NCBI RefSeq assembly: GCF_049856175.1
Contig: NZ_JBNDNA010000002.1
Span: 62,001 to 126,000, forward strand
Length of the DNA stretch: 64,000 nucleotides
Source of the DNA: JB111 sp049856175
Lineage (GTDB): Bacteria; Actinomycetota; Actinomycetes; Actinomycetales; Actinomycetaceae
Direction of reading: 5' to 3'
In this document: positions 30,752-38,668 of the stretch, one piece after another
How positions within the stretch are numbered: the stretch's first letter is position 1
Layout of the letters: each line of letters begins with the position of its first letter
Made by a program: the position numbers and the translations under genes
Notes under the pieces: generated by a model
Databases searched by the model: none
Told to the model about the DNA's origin: nothing
The model's input: only the letters and a program-made list of their open reading frames with translations

Positions 30752-31707
30752 CGGCCCGGGGAGGGGGCGCGACGTCGAACGGCACGCCCGGCGGCGGGCC
30801 GCCCGGACGTGGCCCGGGCCGGCTGGGCCGACTCGTCGGCTCCGTGCCGCCGCCCGTCTACTTCCTCACCGCGGGGACGTCGAGCTACGTGGGCTCGGGT
30901 CTCGCCGTCGGGCTGTTCGTCTCCTCGCCGGCCCTCGCCGTGGGCTGGGCGCGCATCCTGCTGGCGGCGATCATCCTCGTGGCGTGGCGGCGGCCCTGGC
31001 GCCGATGGCCCCGCGACCGGCCGTGGGTGGCGCTCGGCTGGACCGCGGCCTTCGGGGCGGCGCTCGGCGGCACGAACCTGCTGTTCTACGAGTCCATCGC
31101 CCGGCTGCCGCTCGGGACCGCCGTGTCGCTGGAGTACCTCGGCCCCGTGCTCCTCGCCGCGATCGGCGGCCGGGGCTGGCTCAACCGCGTGGCGGTCGTC
31201 CTCGCCTTCGCCGGCGTGGCGACGATCGGTGGCCTGGGCGTGGACCTCGCCGACACCGACCAGCTCGTCGGGACGATCTACGCGCTGCTGGCGGGTGCCA
31301 CGTGGGCGACCTACATGTGGGTCGGACAGCGCCAGGCGGCGCGAGTGCCGGGGGCGGACACGCTCGCCGTCGGCCTGGCGATCGCGGCGCTGATGTACGC
31401 GCCGATCGGGATACCCGGCTCCGGGCCGCTGCTCGCGCCCGACCTCCTGCCGTTCGTCGTCGGGGTGGCGGTGCTGTCGTCCGTGGTGCCCTACGTCATC
31501 GACCAGCTGGCCTTCAGGCGGCTCACCGCGTCGATGTTCGCCCTGCTCAGCTCGCTGCTGCCGGTGACCTCGCTGATCGTCGGGCTCGTGGTGCTCGGCC
31601 AGGTGCCCAACGCCGCCGAGATCGCCGGGCTCGTCATGGTCTCGGTCGCCGTCGGGCTCGCGAGCCGGCCGAGTCCCGGGCGGCGGGCGAGCCGGCCGGC
31701 GCCGTAG
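30748..31707 (+). CDS. EamA/DMT-family transporter (RhtA-like)
   Basis: The 319-residue protein has ten predicted helices in two EamA repeats. It reads 'LFYESIARLPLGTAVSLEYLGPVLLA', close to RhtA/YedA-type exporters, and 'VPYVIDQLAFRRLTASMFALLSSLLPVTSLIVG' in repeat two. The first 30 residues are Gly/Pro-rich and cytoplasmic. Members export amino acids or metabolites. GTG start overlaps the AEC gene by 4 bases. Confidence 0.9.
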   Translation: MTARGGGATSNGTPGGGPPGRGPGRLGRLVGSVPPPVYFLTAGTSSYVGSGLAVGLFVSSPALAVGWARILLAAIILVAWRRPWRRWPRDRPWVALGWTAAFGAALGGTNLLFYESIARLPLGTAVSLEYLGPVLLAAIGGRGWLNRVAVVLAFAGVATIGGLGVDLADTDQLVGTIYALLAGATWATYMWVGQRQAARVPGADTLAVGLAIAALMYAPIGIPGSGPLLAPDLLPFVVGVAVLSSVVPYVIDQLAFRRLTASMFALLSSLLPVTSLIVGLVVLGQVPNAAEIAGLVMVSVAVGLASRPSPGRRASRPAP

Positions 31708-31758
31708 TCGACACGCGGACAGGGGCCGGACGCCGTCGTGCACCGGGTCCTCCGGGGC

Positions 31759-32520
31759 TCAGTCCTCCTCGGCCGACCGGACCCGCTGCTCGAGTCCGGC
31801 GATGATGAGATCCAGGCCCAGGTCGTACTCGGACTCGACGCCTTCGTCGGTCTCGACCACGGGGACCTCGCTGATGACGTAGCTGCCCGACTGCATCACC
31901 GGCTCCAGGTGCGGGAACCGCTCGGGCGTGACGACCTCGGCGAGGGTCCGGGCCCCTTCGGCCGTCACCGCGACGTTCCCCGTGGCGGCCAGGTTCTGCT
32001 CCAGCTCGACGACCGAGGCGACGTGCTGGGAGATCACCAGGATGAGGCCGATCTTCTCGTCGGCCTCCAGCGGCAGGTCCTTCATCGCCGCCAGGCCGTG
32101 GTCGGCCGCGCGGATGCTGTTGGGCATGAGGACCGAGATCGGCCCGCGCGGGATCTCGAGCACCCAGGGGTGGTCCCGATAGGCGTGGCGCACCATGTCC
32201 GCCCAGTCGCGCAGGGCCTCCTGCCAGTCGGACGGAAGCTCGAGCGTCTCCGGCACGGAGAGCGCGGCGTCCTGCATCAGCCACAGCAGCTCCTCCTTGC
32301 CCGAGACGTACCGGTAGAGCGACATCGTGGTGAACCCCAGGGACCGGGTGACCGCCTGCATGGTGACCGCGGCGAGTCCCTCCGCATCGGCGATCTCGAT
32401 GGCGGCCTCGACGATCCGCTCGTGGCTCAGGCCGCGGCTGGGCCCGCGCTGCGGGACCTCGTGCATGCCCCAGGCGATGGCCACGGCGCGCGGCAGCCCG
32501 GTCTCGGTGGCGTCGGTCAT
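31759..32520 (-). CDS. TetR-family regulator, divergent from an ABC exporter
   Basis: The 253-residue protein has the N-terminal TetR helix-turn-helix 'LSHERIVEAAIEIADAEGLAAVTMQAVTRSLGFTTMSLYRYVSGKEELL' and a C-terminal ligand domain of TetR_C type. It lies divergently from the ABC ATPase gene, so it most likely represses that operon and itself through the inverted repeat in the 89-base gap. GGGAGG lies nine bases before the chosen start. Similar pairs respond to the drug that the pump exports. Confidence 0.92.
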   Translation of the reverse strand: MTDATETGLPRAVAIAWGMHEVPQRGPSRGLSHERIVEAAIEIADAEGLAAVTMQAVTRSLGFTTMSLYRYVSGKEELLWLMQDAALSVPETLELPSDWQEALRDWADMVRHAYRDHPWVLEIPRGPISVLMPNSIRAADHGLAAMKDLPLEADEKIGLILVISQHVASVVELEQNLAATGNVAVTAEGARTLAEVVTPERFPHLEPVMQSGSYVISEVPVVETDEGVESEYDLGLDLIIAGLEQRVRSAEED

Positions 32521-32567
32521 GCCGAGCATCCTCCCACCGGCGGAGGTGAAGCGGATCGCTCCGCGCG

Positions 32568-32626
32568 ACATCTGTGTACGTCACAGACTGTGTATGGCAC
32601 ACTCAGTGCATGACATACACAGATGT
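32568..32626. promoter_or_regulatory. Candidate TetR operator (11-base inverted repeat)
   Basis: ACATCTGTGTA (32568-32578) and its perfect inverse TACACAGATGT (32616-32626) flank the promoter region. A further TGTG/CACA half-site pair lies between them. The right arm overlaps the start codon region of the ABC ATPase gene, so binding could block both promoters. Confidence 0.6.
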
Positions 32627-33551
32627 GCCGCTCGTCGAGATCTCGGGTCTCTCGAAGAGCTATGGCAGGCACCAGGTCCTCAGCGACCTCGACCTGAGCC
32701 TTCCGCCCGGCATCCACGCGCTGCTGGGGCCCAACGGGGCGGGGAAGACCACCCTGGTCAACATCCTGTCCACCCTGGTCCCGGCCACCTCCGGCGAGGC
32801 GCGCGTGCTCGGCATGGACGTGCGTCGTGACCGGAAGCGGCTCCAGGGGCTGATCTCCCTGACCGGCCAGTACGCGGCCGTCGACGGTTCGCTGTCCGGC
32901 ATGGAGAACATGCTGATGATGGGTGAGCTCTTCGGGCTCTCCCGCAAGGATGCGCGGCGTCGCGCCGACGAGCTGCTGGAGAGCTTCGACCTGACCGGGG
33001 CGAGCGGCCGGCGCACCTCGACCTACTCCGGCGGGATGCGGCGCAAGCTCGACATCGCGGTGAGCCTCATCGCCGGGCCGCAGCTGATCTTCCTCGACGA
33101 GCCCACCACGGGCCTCGACACCCGTAGCCGGCAGGCGCTCTGGGACGAGATCAACTCCCTGGCCGACGCCGGAACCTCCATCGTGCTGACCACCCAGTAC
33201 CTGGAGGAGGCCGACGTGCTCGCCGACCGCATCATGGTGCTCAACGACGGCGGGATCGTCGCCGACGGCACCCCCTCCCAGCTCAAGGAACGCGTCGGTG
33301 GATCGACCATCCAGCTGCACGACGACGCCGGCCACATCGTGGAGACCCTGCCCACCGCGGGCTCCGCCGCCGACGTCGCGCGGGAGGTCGCCGAGGTCGC
33401 CCGCCGCCGACCCGACGTCGGCATCACCGTGCGCACCCCGACCATGGACGAGGTCTTCCTCGAGCTCACCGGGATCGCGACGCCCTCGACCACCGCGTCC
33501 CCCTCGACCGCCGCGACCCCCGCGACCACCACGAAGGAGGTCACCTCGTGA
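32610..33551 (+). CDS. ABC exporter ATP-binding protein (DrrA-type)
   Basis: The 313-residue ATPase has Walker A GPNGAGKTT, the Q-loop 'LTGQYAAVDGSLSG', signature YSGGMRRKLDIA and Walker B 'LIFLDEPTTGLD', and the 'VRTPTMDEVFLELTG' C-terminal motif of the drug-exporter (DrrA/CcmA) subfamily. The tail ends with a Thr/Ser/Pro-rich stretch. It pairs with the permease at 33548, which its stop overlaps by 4 bases. The likely cargo is a drug or lipid; it is under the TetR gene upstream. Confidence 0.95.
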   Translation: MTYTDVPLVEISGLSKSYGRHQVLSDLDLSLPPGIHALLGPNGAGKTTLVNILSTLVPATSGEARVLGMDVRRDRKRLQGLISLTGQYAAVDGSLSGMENMLMMGELFGLSRKDARRRADELLESFDLTGASGRRTSTYSGGMRRKLDIAVSLIAGPQLIFLDEPTTGLDTRSRQALWDEINSLADAGTSIVLTTQYLEEADVLADRIMVLNDGGIVADGTPSQLKERVGGSTIQLHDDAGHIVETLPTAGSAADVAREVAEVARRRPDVGITVRTPTMDEVFLELTGIATPSTTASPSTAATPATTTKEVTS

Positions 33552-34408
33552 CCACGACCGGCACCCTGCCCGCTACCGCGCACGCATCCCCGGAGGCCCT
33601 TGCAGGCCGGACCGTCACGCCGATGTCCGGCGCCGGGTTCCTCACCGCGCTCAAGGTCTTCTCCGTGCGGAGCCTCAAGCACTCCTTCCGCGACGCCGAG
33701 TCGCTCCTCATGGCCGTCATCCTGCCGATCATGCTCATGCTGATCTTCACCTACGTGATGGGTGGCGCGATGGACGTGAGCGGTGACGGCACCACCTCCA
33801 GCGACGCCTACCTCTCGTACGTGCTGCCGGCGATCGTCGTCACGGCCGCCGGGTTCGGGGCGTCCTACACGGCGGTGGTCGTCAGCAACGACATGACGAC
33901 CGGATTCATGAACCGCCTGCGCACCATGCCCTTCCCGTCCGTCACCGTGCTGCTGGGGCACGCGGTGTCCTCCATGGTGCGCAACCTCCTGGCCACCGCG
34001 GTGGTCTTCGCCGTGGCGCTCGCGGTCGGCTTCCGTACCGACGCGTCGTTCCTCCAGCTGCTCGGCTCCGTCGGCCTGGTCGCCCTGTGGATCCTCGTCA
34101 TCACCGTGGTCTTCGCGGTGCTCGGCATGGTCGCAGGCTCGGCCGAGTCCGCCAGCGGGTACGGGTTCATGCTGTTGTTCCTGCCGTACGTCTCCTCGGG
34201 CTTCGCGCCGGTGGAGTCGATGCCGAGCTGGCTGCAGGGCTTCGCTCAGCACCAGCCGATGACGCCCATCATCGACGCCTCCCGAGCCCTGCTCAACGGC
34301 CAGAACCCCGGGAACGAGTGGTGGATCGGCGTCCTGTGGTGCGCCGGGTTCGTGGCGCTCGCCGTCTGGATGGCCGCCGTGCTCTTCCCTCGTAAGGTGG
34401 CCCGATGA
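33548..34408 (+). CDS. ABC-2 exporter permease (DrrB-type)
   Basis: The 286-residue protein has an N-terminal cytoplasmic part and six membrane helices, with 'FSVRSLKHSFRDAESLLMAVILPIMLMLIFTYVMGGAM', 'TGFMNRLRTMPFPS' and 'PYVSSGFAPVESMPSWLQGFAQHQPMTPIIDASRALL', the ABC-2 pattern. GTG start. It forms a channel with the ATPase encoded before it. Its stop overlaps the following gene by 4 bases. Confidence 0.93.
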   Translation: MTTTGTLPATAHASPEALAGRTVTPMSGAGFLTALKVFSVRSLKHSFRDAESLLMAVILPIMLMLIFTYVMGGAMDVSGDGTTSSDAYLSYVLPAIVVTAAGFGASYTAVVVSNDMTTGFMNRLRTMPFPSVTVLLGHAVSSMVRNLLATAVVFAVALAVGFRTDASFLQLLGSVGLVALWILVITVVFAVLGMVAGSAESASGYGFMLLFLPYVSSGFAPVESMPSWLQGFAQHQPMTPIIDASRALLNGQNPGNEWWIGVLWCAGFVALAVWMAAVLFPRKVAR

Positions 34409-35016
34409 TCCGCGAGGCGTGGGGCAGGTTCGTCGGTCCCGAGGCCACACGGCTCGACCACGCGCTGACGGCGACGACGACGGCGGGCGGCGCCCTGATG
34501 GCAGCCGCGGTGGCCCGGGGTCGGGGTGGCGGCCGAGCCGCCACCGCGGCGTCGGCCGTCCTGGCGGCCGATCTCGTCGGCGGGGCCTACGTCAACAACA
34601 CCCTCGCCTGTTCTCGCTGGTACGCCCGGCCCGGACAGGGCGACCGTGAGCACCTGACGTTCGCGGCCTGGCACGTGCATCCCGCGCTCGTGGCGTGGTT
34701 GGACCGCGGGCGATCGGGGCCCGTCCCCGGGCCGCTGTGGGCCGCGCTGCACCACGGCTACCTCATGGGTGCCACCCTCGCGATCCGCAGGTTCCCCCGA
34801 CGACGCCGCACCCTCGGCGTGGCGCTGACCGCCGGAGGACTCGCGCTCGACCAGGCGATCGGCCGGTCTCGGCTCGTCCCCTGGTTCGCGTGGACCTACT
34901 ACCCCAAGCTGCTCATGGGGCACGCCGCGGCCGCGCTCTGGTCCGACCGCCGGCTGGCCGAGCCGCGGGTCGGCGTCAGCCCGGGGCGTCCGGGTCCGAG
35001 CCGGACGCGCGGATGA
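34405..35016 (+). CDS. Membrane protein of unknown function, third gene of the ABC operon
   Basis: The 203-residue product has several moderately hydrophobic stretches (about 25-60, 105-150, 155-175) with 'AADLVGGAYVNNTLACSRWYARPGQGDREHLTFAAWHVHPALVAWL'. The histidines and tryptophans are spaced as in small membrane-bound enzymes, but I recognise no family. It overlaps the ABC permease by 4 bases, so it is part of the operon, and its 3' end overlaps the convergent TetR gene by 41 bases. Confidence 0.75.
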   Translation: MIREAWGRFVGPEATRLDHALTATTTAGGALMAAAVARGRGGGRAATAASAVLAADLVGGAYVNNTLACSRWYARPGQGDREHLTFAAWHVHPALVAWLDRGRSGPVPGPLWAALHHGYLMGATLAIRRFPRRRRTLGVALTAGGLALDQAIGRSRLVPWFAWTYYPKLLMGHAAAALWSDRRLAEPRVGVSPGRPGPSRTRG

Positions 35017-35755
35017 GCTCGGCGACGCCGTCGACGACGAGCGAGACCCCGAGGCGGAACGTGCGTCGCGGGTCGCGCGCGGCGTCGGCGGCAGTGCCGA
35101 CGCTGGTGCCGACCCGCCCCGAGACGGGGTAGTCCTCGTCGGCCATGAGATGGTCGAGCGCCGGTGCCACGACGGCCCACCACTCGGCATCGGTCAGACC
35201 CGAGCTGCTGCGTGCGGCGTGGTCGGCGCGGAGGTGACGCGCGGCGCCCTCGACGATGTTGAGGAGCGCGGTGAGGCTCGACTCCATGTCCAGGTCGGAC
35301 AGCCCGATCCCGTCGAGGACCCCCAGCTCCGCCTCGTACTTCCGGGAGGCGTTCGGTCCGAGCAGGCTCCTGGCCTCGTGCACGTCGAGCAACCACGGGT
35401 GGCGTTCGAGGAGCTGCCAGTTGCGCTCCGCCACCTCGCGCAGGCCCGTGCGCCAGTCATCGGCAGGCCGTGCGTGGTCGACGTCGCCGTACAGCTCGCC
35501 GTAGACGTCGTCGGTCATGAGTGCGGTGAGGTCCTCCTTGCCGGGGACGTGGTGGTACAGCGCCATGGTGCTCACCCCGAGCTCCTCGGCGACCTTCCTC
35601 ATGGAGGTGGCCGCCAGGCCCTGGGCGTCGGCCAGCTGCACGCCCGCCCGCACGATGCGCCCCACCGAGAGCCCGGACCTGCCCTGCTCCGGGTGGTGCC
35701 CCCACAGCAGGTAGAGGCTGCGGACGACCTCGGGCGCCGACCTGCCAGTGGCCAC
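34976..35755 (-). CDS. TetR-family regulator, second module
   Basis: The 259-residue protein has the helix-turn-helix 'VGRIVRAGVQLADAQGLAATSMRKVAEELGVSTMALYHHVPGKEDL' and a TetR_C domain. It is divergent from a second ABC exporter, the same arrangement as at 31759-33551. The start is taken at GTG 35755, preceded by AGGAGG at a short distance; ATG 35800 in the same frame has no ribosome site. It likely controls the 35873 operon through the palindrome at 35838-35856. Confidence 0.88.
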   Translation of the reverse strand: MATGRSAPEVVRSLYLLWGHHPEQGRSGLSVGRIVRAGVQLADAQGLAATSMRKVAEELGVSTMALYHHVPGKEDLTALMTDDVYGELYGDVDHARPADDWRTGLREVAERNWQLLERHPWLLDVHEARSLLGPNASRKYEAELGVLDGIGLSDLDMESSLTALLNIVEGAARHLRADHAARSSSGLTDAEWWAVVAPALDHLMADEDYPVSGRVGTSVGTAADAARDPRRTFRLGVSLVVDGVAELIRASGSDPDAPG

Positions 35756-35837
35756 GATCCTCCTGATCCGGACGGAGGCGTGCGATCGACCGCACGCCAT
35801 GTGCGCATCGGGCAAGGCTAGCGTACGCTCAATTCGT

Positions 35838-35856
35838 ACGCCGTACAGTACGGCGT
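35838..35856. promoter_or_regulatory. Candidate TetR operator, perfect 19-base palindrome
   Basis: ACGCCGTAC-A-GTACGGCGT is a perfect 9-base inverted repeat with one central base, 17 bases before the ABC ATPase start. GCGTACGC (35821-35828) and CGTACG nearby give further half-sites. It has the size and form of TetR-family operators. Confidence 0.7.
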
Positions 35857-35872
35857 CAGAAAAGGGAGGACG

Positions 35873-36874
35873 ATGGTGCGCACAGACATGGCGATCGCCT
35901 TGACGGACGTCCGCAAGGCCTTCGGCGGAGCACGGGGCCCCGCGGTCCTCGACGGCCTGGACCTCGAGGTCGCGCGCGCGAGCGTCCACGGACTGCTCGG
36001 GCCGAACGGGGCGGGGAAGACGACGGCGGTGCGGATCATGACCACTCTCCTCGCGCCGGATGCCGGCCGGGTGGTGGTCGCCGGGCACGACGCCGTCCGG
36101 GACGCCGGCCGCGTGCGCGCCAGGATCGGACTCGTCGGACAGATCGCGGCGGTCGACGAAGCGCTGACCGGCCGTCAGAACCTGGTGATGTTCGCCCGGC
36201 TCAACCGGTACCGGCCCACGTCCGCGGCCCGCCGCGCGGGAGAGCTGCTGGACCGGTTCGGGCTCGCCGACGCAGCGGATCGGCAGGTGAAGAGCTACTC
36301 CGGTGGCATGCGGAGGCGCGTCGACCTGGCCGCCGGCCTCATCACCGCCCCGGACATCCTCTTCGTCGACGAGCCGACGACGGGCCTCGACCCCGGGGTC
36401 CGCCAGGACGTCTGGGAGGCGATCCGGGAGCTGGTGAGGGGCGGCACCACCGTCCTGCTGACGACCCAGTACCTCGAGGAGGCCGACCAGCTCGCCGACC
36501 GCATCTCGATGCTCGGACGAGGACGGGTGGCGGCGGAAGGCCGCCCGGCCGAGCTCAAGGCCAAGGTCGGTGACGACTGGCTCGAGATCACCCCCACGCA
36601 CGACGGCGACCTGCTGCGACTCCGCGCGGAGCTGGCCCCATGGTCCAGCGGCGACATCACGGTCGACCACGGCCGGGTCCGGGTGCCGCTGGCCGACCGC
36701 ACCGCCTCGTTGATCGGCGCGACCGCCGCCCTGCGCGACGCGAGCCTGTCCGTGTCCGACCTCTCCCTGCGCACCCCGAGCCTGGACGAGGTCTTCCTGC
36801 AGATCACCGGCCATACCGCGCTCGTTCCCATGAACCAGGCCGGCACCGCCGTCACCGAGGAGGCCACCCCGTGA
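35873..36874 (+). CDS. ABC exporter ATP-binding protein, second module (DrrA-type)
   Basis: The 333-residue ATPase has Walker A GPNGAGKTT, the signature YSGGMRRRVDLA, Walker B 'LFVDEPTTGLDPG' and the 'LSLRTPSLDEVFLQITGH' C-terminal motif of daunorubicin-resistance-type pumps. GGGAGG precedes the ATG. The permease overlaps its stop by 4 bases. It is not a close copy of the 32610 protein; the two share only family motifs. Confidence 0.95.
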   Translation: MVRTDMAIALTDVRKAFGGARGPAVLDGLDLEVARASVHGLLGPNGAGKTTAVRIMTTLLAPDAGRVVVAGHDAVRDAGRVRARIGLVGQIAAVDEALTGRQNLVMFARLNRYRPTSAARRAGELLDRFGLADAADRQVKSYSGGMRRRVDLAAGLITAPDILFVDEPTTGLDPGVRQDVWEAIRELVRGGTTVLLTTQYLEEADQLADRISMLGRGRVAAEGRPAELKAKVGDDWLEITPTHDGDLLRLRAELAPWSSGDITVDHGRVRVPLADRTASLIGATAALRDASLSVSDLSLRTPSLDEVFLQITGHTALVPMNQAGTAVTEEATP

Positions 36875-37722
36875 GCACGACCACCGATCACCCGAGCGCG
36901 AGCAGGCTGACCACCGCTCCGGACGGTCCGACCACGCCCGTGGCCCGGGCGCTCGCCGACACCTGGACCATCACGCGTCGCGATCTCCAGCACTGGCGCC
37001 ACATGATCGGCGCGAGAATATTCAACTGGCTCTGGCCGGTCCTCCTCATGTCGCTCTTCCTCGGGCTCATGGGAGGCGCGCTCGGCGACGCCCTGGGCGG
37101 CAGCTACATCGACTTCGTGATGCCCGGTGTGCTGGCGATGACCGTGTTCCTCGGGCTCGAAGGCACCATGACCGCGGTCTGCCAGGACTCCTCGCGCGGC
37201 ATCACCGACCGCTTCCGGTCCCTGCCGATGAGCGGTATCGCCGTCGTCGGGGGGCGTTGCCTCGCGGACCTGCTGGACTCCCTGGTCTCGCTCGTCGTCG
37301 TCGTCGGAGCCGGCGTGGCCTTCGGATGGCGACCCGAGACCACCCTCATGGAGGCGCTCGCGGCCCTCGGTCTCCTGCTCCTGCTGCGGATCGCCATGCT
37401 CTGGGCCGGCATCTTCGTGGGCCTGAGGGCTGCCACCCCCGAGTCCCTCGCCCCGATCAACATGCTCGTCTGGCCGGTGCTGTTCTTCTCCAGCGTGTTC
37501 ATCGCCACGTCGACCATGCCCGGGTGGTTGGCGACCATCGCCGACGCCAACCCCATCTCGGCCACGGCGACGACCGCGCGCGGACTGCTCGGCGCTCCTT
37601 CGGACAGCGGCGGTACCTGGTTCGCCGAGCATGCGTCGGTCCTGGCCGTCGTCTGGCCTGTGCTGCTCATCGCGATCTTTATGCCGATGGCCGTCTCGAC
37701 GTACCGACACCTGCGGCGCTGA
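36871..37722 (+). CDS. ABC-2 exporter permease, second module (DrrB-type)
   Basis: The 283-residue protein has six membrane helices, with 'TITRRDLQHWRHMIGARIFNWLWPVLLMSLFLGLMGG', 'RGITDRFRSLPMSGIAVVGGRCLADLL' and 'PISATATTARGLLGAPS', matching DrrB/ABC-2 permeases. GTG start overlaps the ATPase gene. The gene ends the module; no further gene follows for 240 bases. Confidence 0.93.
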   Translation: MSTTTDHPSASRLTTAPDGPTTPVARALADTWTITRRDLQHWRHMIGARIFNWLWPVLLMSLFLGLMGGALGDALGGSYIDFVMPGVLAMTVFLGLEGTMTAVCQDSSRGITDRFRSLPMSGIAVVGGRCLADLLDSLVSLVVVVGAGVAFGWRPETTLMEALAALGLLLLLRIAMLWAGIFVGLRAATPESLAPINMLVWPVLFFSSVFIATSTMPGWLATIADANPISATATTARGLLGAPSDSGGTWFAEHASVLAVVWPVLLIAIFMPMAVSTYRHLRR

Positions 37723-37963
37723 GACGCTCACCGGTCGGGCAGCGGTCCGATCGTTCCCTCGTGCGTGAGGCGGCCGACGGCTGCGGGTCCGCAGACCGCT
37801 CGACCCGGGTTCTCCCGGCGATCCCGAGAGGGTCAACCGTGACAGAACAGTGATCTTCGACGCGTGGGTCAGCGCGTGCAGTTGTGCACCATCGGTGCAA
37901 GAGTTGGACCGCTGTCACAGCAGGGGCCTCGCCCACCGACGGTCCCGGACAAGGAGGCACAGC

Positions 37964-38224
37964 ATGTGGTCTTTCATCTCGCTCGTCGTCGTCGGCGCCA
38001 TCATCGGTGCTCTCGCGCGCTTGTTCATGAAGGGTGACCAGAACCTGGGCATCCTGTGGACCATCATCCTCGGGGCGCTCGGCGCCCTCGGTGGTGGTTG
38101 GGTCGCGGACCAGCTCTTCGGCGGTTCGACGATCGTCACCTGGATCGTGGGCATCGTGCTCGCGATCATTCTCATCACGATCTTCATCGCGGTCCGTGGC
38201 CGCGGGGCCCGCGCAGCGCGCTGA
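37964..38224 (+). CDS. GlsB/YeaQ/YmgE-family stress membrane protein
   Basis: The 86-residue product has three membrane helices and the family sequence 'VVGAIIGALARLFMKGDQNLGILWTIILGALGALGGGWVADQLFG' (transglycosylase-associated / GlsB). Members are induced by general stress; the molecular role is unknown. AAGGAGG stands eight bases before the ATG. A strong terminator follows, so it is monocistronic. Confidence 0.9.
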   Translation: MWSFISLVVVGAIIGALARLFMKGDQNLGILWTIILGALGALGGGWVADQLFGGSTIVTWIVGIVLAIILITIFIAVRGRGARAAR

Positions 38225-38298
38225 CCCACGGGGCGAACGCACCGGGTGCCGTCAGGTGCCCGACACGCTCGGGCGCTCAGCCGCCCGACCAGCACGGC

Positions 38299-38342
38299 CC
38301 GGAGGGGCCGGCCACCGAACTGCAGGTGGCCGGCCCCTCCGG
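38299..38342. terminator. Strong bidirectional terminator
   Basis: An 18-base perfect stem (38299-38316 with 38325-38342) with an 8-base loop lies between the convergent GlsB-like and LigD-like genes. Confidence 0.88.
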
Positions 38343-38401
38343 TCTGTCCGGCCCCTCCAGACTCTCCGGGTCGTCGACCGCGCCGGAGCGCCCCGGCGGA
38401 C

Positions 38402-38668
38402 TCAGTGGTTCCGGAGCATGTCGACGAGCTCGTCCTTCTTCTTGTCCGAGTAGCCGGTGATGCCGAGCTCCTTGGCGCGGTCCTTCAGCTCGTCGACGGT
38501 CCAGTCGTCGTAGCTGCCGGCCTCGCCGCCGCGCGCCCCGACCCTCTTCCTGCCCTCGTTGGCCGCGGCGTTGGAGATGCGGGCGGCCTTCTCCTTCGAC
38601 GCCCCGTCGTCGCGGAGCTCCTCGTACATCTCGGGGTTCTTGATGCTCGGCGGGGTGTCCTTCTGGGG
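38402..38668 (-). CDS. Possible nested small protein, DUF7218/Rho_N-like
   Basis: The last 88 residues of the LigD-like ORF have the start, length and sequence of the stand-alone DUF7218 family: an N-terminal KGG-like 'EKAARISNAAANEGRKR' helix pair, then a Rho_N/SAP-like 'YDDWTVDELKDRAKELGITGYSDKKKDELVDMLRNH'. A GAGGAG ribosome site upstream supports internal initiation. It is listed as a separate product to flag this, not as proof. Confidence 0.5.
   Translation of the reverse strand, partial: PQKDTPPSIKNPEMYEELRDDGASKEKAARISNAAANEGRKRVGARGGEAGSYDDWTVDELKDRAKELGITGYSDKKKDELVDMLRNH

Noticed and set aside
31738..32613. Plus-strand frame opposite the TetR gene
   Set aside because: Antisense shadow of a TetR with clear helix-turn-helix; no motif on the plus strand.
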